From positions 1-32,949 of the forward strand of contig CACXXH010000034.1 of NCBI GenBank assembly GCA_902771595.1: 32,949 nucleotides of DNA, written 5' to 3'. The notes beneath the pieces were generated by a model, which ran no database searches, was not told the origin of the DNA, and was given only the letters and a program-made list of their open reading frames with translations. Below, piece by piece: positions 31,233 to 32,949 of the stretch. This DNA is from Fibrobacter succinogenes (GTDB taxonomy: Bacteria > Fibrobacterota > Fibrobacteria > Fibrobacterales > Fibrobacteraceae). Numbering within the stretch: the stretch's first letter is position 1; every line of letters begins with the position of its first letter. A program made the position numbers and the translations under genes.

Positions 31233-32412
31233 ATGCTCGGCCTGTATATCCATGTCCCTTTTTGTGCAAAAATCTGTGATTATTGCGATTTTCACGCATT
31301 TTCGGCACCAGAATGGTTACAGTTGGAATATTTGGAGCTGATTTCGAGGGAAATGACCGTTTTCGCGGAGCGCCATCCGGGCGTGTTTTCCCGAGTCGAG
31401 ACCCTGTATATAGGCGGGGGGACGCCTTCCGTGCTTTCGCCGGAGCGCCTGGCCAAGCTTTTCGGGATTGTCGCCGGTGCGGGCGTAAACATGGGGGCGC
31501 TGAAAGAGGCGACGATGGAGTTCAATCCGGAATCCTGCGACGCCGAACGCATCTCCGTGGCGCAGGAATCGGGCATCACGCGGGCAAGCCTAGGGCTCCA
31601 GACGCTCCGTGACGACCTGCTTTCGCGGGTTGGCCGTAGGCACGACGTAGCGACAGGCCGGCAGGCCCTCGACCTGCTCCTCTCGCAAAGGGGCCTGCGG
31701 GTGAACGCCGACCTCATGTTCAACCTTCCGGGGCAGGGAATCGACGACATGCTCTCCGACATCGATTGGCTTACGGACCGGCCGCTCGGCCACGTGAGCT
31801 TCTACGGGCTTAAAGTCGACCCGACGCGCCGTCTCGGCAGGCGTATCGCGAAAGGCGAGGAATCTGTGGACGAGGACCTCTACTGTGGACGAGGACCTCT
31901 ATGCGGATATGTACCTGCGGGGCGTCGAAAAACTCGAAAGCAGGGGCTTTATGCGTTACGAGACCTCGAACTTCGCGCGCATCGGCGAGGAGAGCCTGCA
32001 CAACCTCAACTACTGGCGGCGGGGCGAATACCTCGCCTTCGGGCCTAGCGCGCACGGCTATTTCGGGGGAGTGCGTTTTTCCGCTCCCGAAAAGTATGCC
32101 CCCTGGCGCGAATACGTGAAGGGCGGCTGCCCCGAAACCTCCCTGATGCTCGACAGGCTCTCGCCCGAAGACGAAATCGCCGAAATCATCCAGCTCTCGC
32201 TGCGTACAAGGTACGGCCTGCCGCTGGATGCGCTCAGGGAAAGGGGGGCGTCAATCGCTCCCGAAACCATCGACCGCTGGATTTCGAAGGGCTACCTCGA
32301 ACAGTCGCAGGGCTCAATCCGCCTCGTCGGCGAAGGCTGGCTCTTCATGGACACCGTGGTGCTCGATTTGTATTCGAACTGCACCCCAAGTGTAAACAAG
32401 AAGGGGTGTTGA
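31233..32412 (+). pseudogene. hemW: hemW (radical SAM heme chaperone), frameshifted by a 19-bp tandem duplication
   Basis: HemW is a radical SAM protein related to coproporphyrinogen dehydrogenase that carries heme to target enzymes. Frame 1 runs from the ATG at 31233 with CAKICDYC (Cys11, 15, 18, the cluster motif), YIGGGTPS, GLQTLRDDLLSRVGRRH and NADLMFNLPGQ. It is sound until ESVDEDLY at about 31880, then turns into unrelated sequence ending at 32048. The rest of HemW (ADMYLRG, RYETSNFAR, HNLNYWRRGEYLAFGPSAHGY, to WLFMDTVVLDLYS) continues in another frame to 32412. The cause is an exact 19-bp tandem duplication at 31864-31901; removing one copy restores one open frame. It is either a recent mutation, a reversible switch or an assembly error. 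Confidence 0.9.
31864..31901. repeat. 19-bp exact tandem duplication in hemW
   Basis: CTGTGGACGAGGACCTCTA occurs at 31864-31882 and again at 31883-31901. Nineteen bases shift the frame by one. Confidence 0.97.
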
Positions 32413-32450
32413 TGGCGACGCAGGTAATCGGTTGCCCTGTTGCCATCGAC

Positions 32451-32479
32451 TTGACCGGTTACATAAAATCTTATGATAT
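32451..32479 (+). promoter_or_regulatory. Possible promoter of the terminal lipoprotein gene
   Basis: TTGACC (32451-32456), a 17-base spacer and TGATAT (32474-32479), 33 nt before the ATG. Confidence 0.5.
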
Positions 32480-32511
32480 CTCTCTTTTTTATTGATGTAT
32501 TGTGGTAAACC

Positions 32512-32949
32512 ATGTTGTGCTTTATAAAGTATTTCCTGACTCTTATACTATTTGTTGCTTGTGCATCAAGTGACATAGGACCGTCTAAAGAATTGACAAA
32601 AGTCCCTCCGCAAAGTGAATATAGAACGGAGTTAGTTCCTCCGACTGGTGTGGGCTATTATGTTGATTTTTACGGACGTGTTAGTGAAGAAGAAATTTCT
32701 TGGAAAGATAAGGGGTTCTACATCCTTTTTGAAAAAGACCGTCAAAAGAAAATAGGTTTTATCCCATTAGACTCAAATAAAATTCGTATTTATAAGTTCC
32801 TTAATTTTCCATCTTGGGATATTGGATATCCAGATATCGGATTATGTGTAGGGGAAAGTTACACTTCTCAGGAATATGAAATTTTTTTCATGGACAAATG
32901 CCGTAAAGAATACTCAATTAACTCTATGGATTACAGACTCGTTATGTCT
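32512..32949 (+). CDS. AT-rich lipoprotein of unknown function, 3' partial
   Basis: The frame stays open for 146 codons to the window edge. The product begins MLCFIKYFLTLILFVACASS, a lipoprotein signal with lipobox FVAC (Cys17), followed by SDIGPSKELTKVPPQSEYRTELVPP. A compact beta-rich region with aromatic residues follows (VGYYVDFYGRVSEEEISW, KGFYILFEKDRQKKIGFIPLD, SWDIGYPDIGLCVGESY). I do not recognise a family. The gene is markedly AT-richer and uses different codons from hemW and the other upstream genes, as expected of acquired DNA. No clear Shine-Dalgarno sequence is seen. Confidence 0.65.
   Translation, partial: MLCFIKYFLTLILFVACASSDIGPSKELTKVPPQSEYRTELVPPTGVGYYVDFYGRVSEEEISWKDKGFYILFEKDRQKKIGFIPLDSNKIRIYKFLNFPSWDIGYPDIGLCVGESYTSQEYEIFFMDKCRKEYSINSMDYRLVMS

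Noticed and set aside
32410..32450. Hairpin GATGGCGAC...GTTGCCATC after hemW as a terminator
   Set aside because: The loop is about 19 bases and there is no T tract after it; a structure is possible but termination is not supported.

Overview
The window looks like chromosomal DNA from a Fibrobacter-type bacterium (phylum Fibrobacterota, anaerobic fibre degraders). This is an inference from gene content, not from a marker gene. The evidence is a GH10 xylanase with a Por-like C-terminal tail, a Cthe_2159-like carbohydrate-binding beta-helix protein, serine-linker lipoproteins, anaerobic (class III) ribonucleotide reductase, and a Gram-negative envelope set (BamD-like lipoprotein, LptF/LptG permeases). 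Most genes are GC-rich with strong codon bias. Two genes (20999-21538 and 32512-end) are clearly AT-richer and look acquired.

Layout. 1-2.9 kb: the end of a carbohydrate-binding protein converges on a GH10 xylanase, with back-to-back terminators between them. 2.96-4.5 kb: a YjdF/DUF2238 membrane protein is coupled to a lipoprotein that fuses a flavodoxin domain to a stefin/cystatin-like domain. 4.6-5.7 kb: a secreted protein and a 48-residue Cys/Asp-rich peptide. 6.0-8.8 kb: an XPB-type helicase (-), tRNA-Thr(CGU) (-) and a TPR membrane protein (+). 8.8-13.5 kb (-): an operon of bamD-like gene, beta-barrel protein, PHP-domain metallohydrolase and rhomboid protease, joined by a 7-nt gap, a 4-nt overlap and a 1-nt gap. 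13.5-19.4 kb (+): lptF, lptG, a GAF/GGDEF protein and a sodium:solute symporter, tightly packed. 19.5-23.9 kb: a double SIMPL-domain protein, an AT-rich membrane protein and a UvrD/PcrA helicase with a promoter and an SOS-like operator. 24-27.4 kb: the nrdD - glycyl-radical peptide - nrdG operon behind a pair of probable NrdR boxes. 27.5-29.1 kb: a two-domain lipoprotein. 29.1-29.8 kb: a hairpin- and repeat-rich non-coding stretch ending at tRNA-Gly(GCC) (-). 29.9-31.2 kb (-): a small two-helix protein and a membrane nucleotidyl cyclase. 31.2-32.4 kb: hemW broken by a 19-bp tandem duplication. 32.5 kb-end: an AT-rich lipoprotein gene running off the window.

Most notable. (1) Class III ribonucleotide reductase appears split: the large NrdD ORF keeps the ATP cone, the active-site Cys and Zn cysteines but ends before the glycyl radical motif, which is encoded by a separate 48-codon gene with its own Shine-Dalgarno sequence between nrdD and nrdG. 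(2) A flavodoxin lipoprotein carries a C-terminal domain with the QVVAG motif and overall pattern of eukaryotic stefins. (3) An intergenic-type repeat sits in frame inside the PHP-domain gene, between conserved blocks. (4) The xylanase ORF runs through its own intrinsic terminator, as if its stop codon had been lost. All of these are read from sequence alone; no searches were run.
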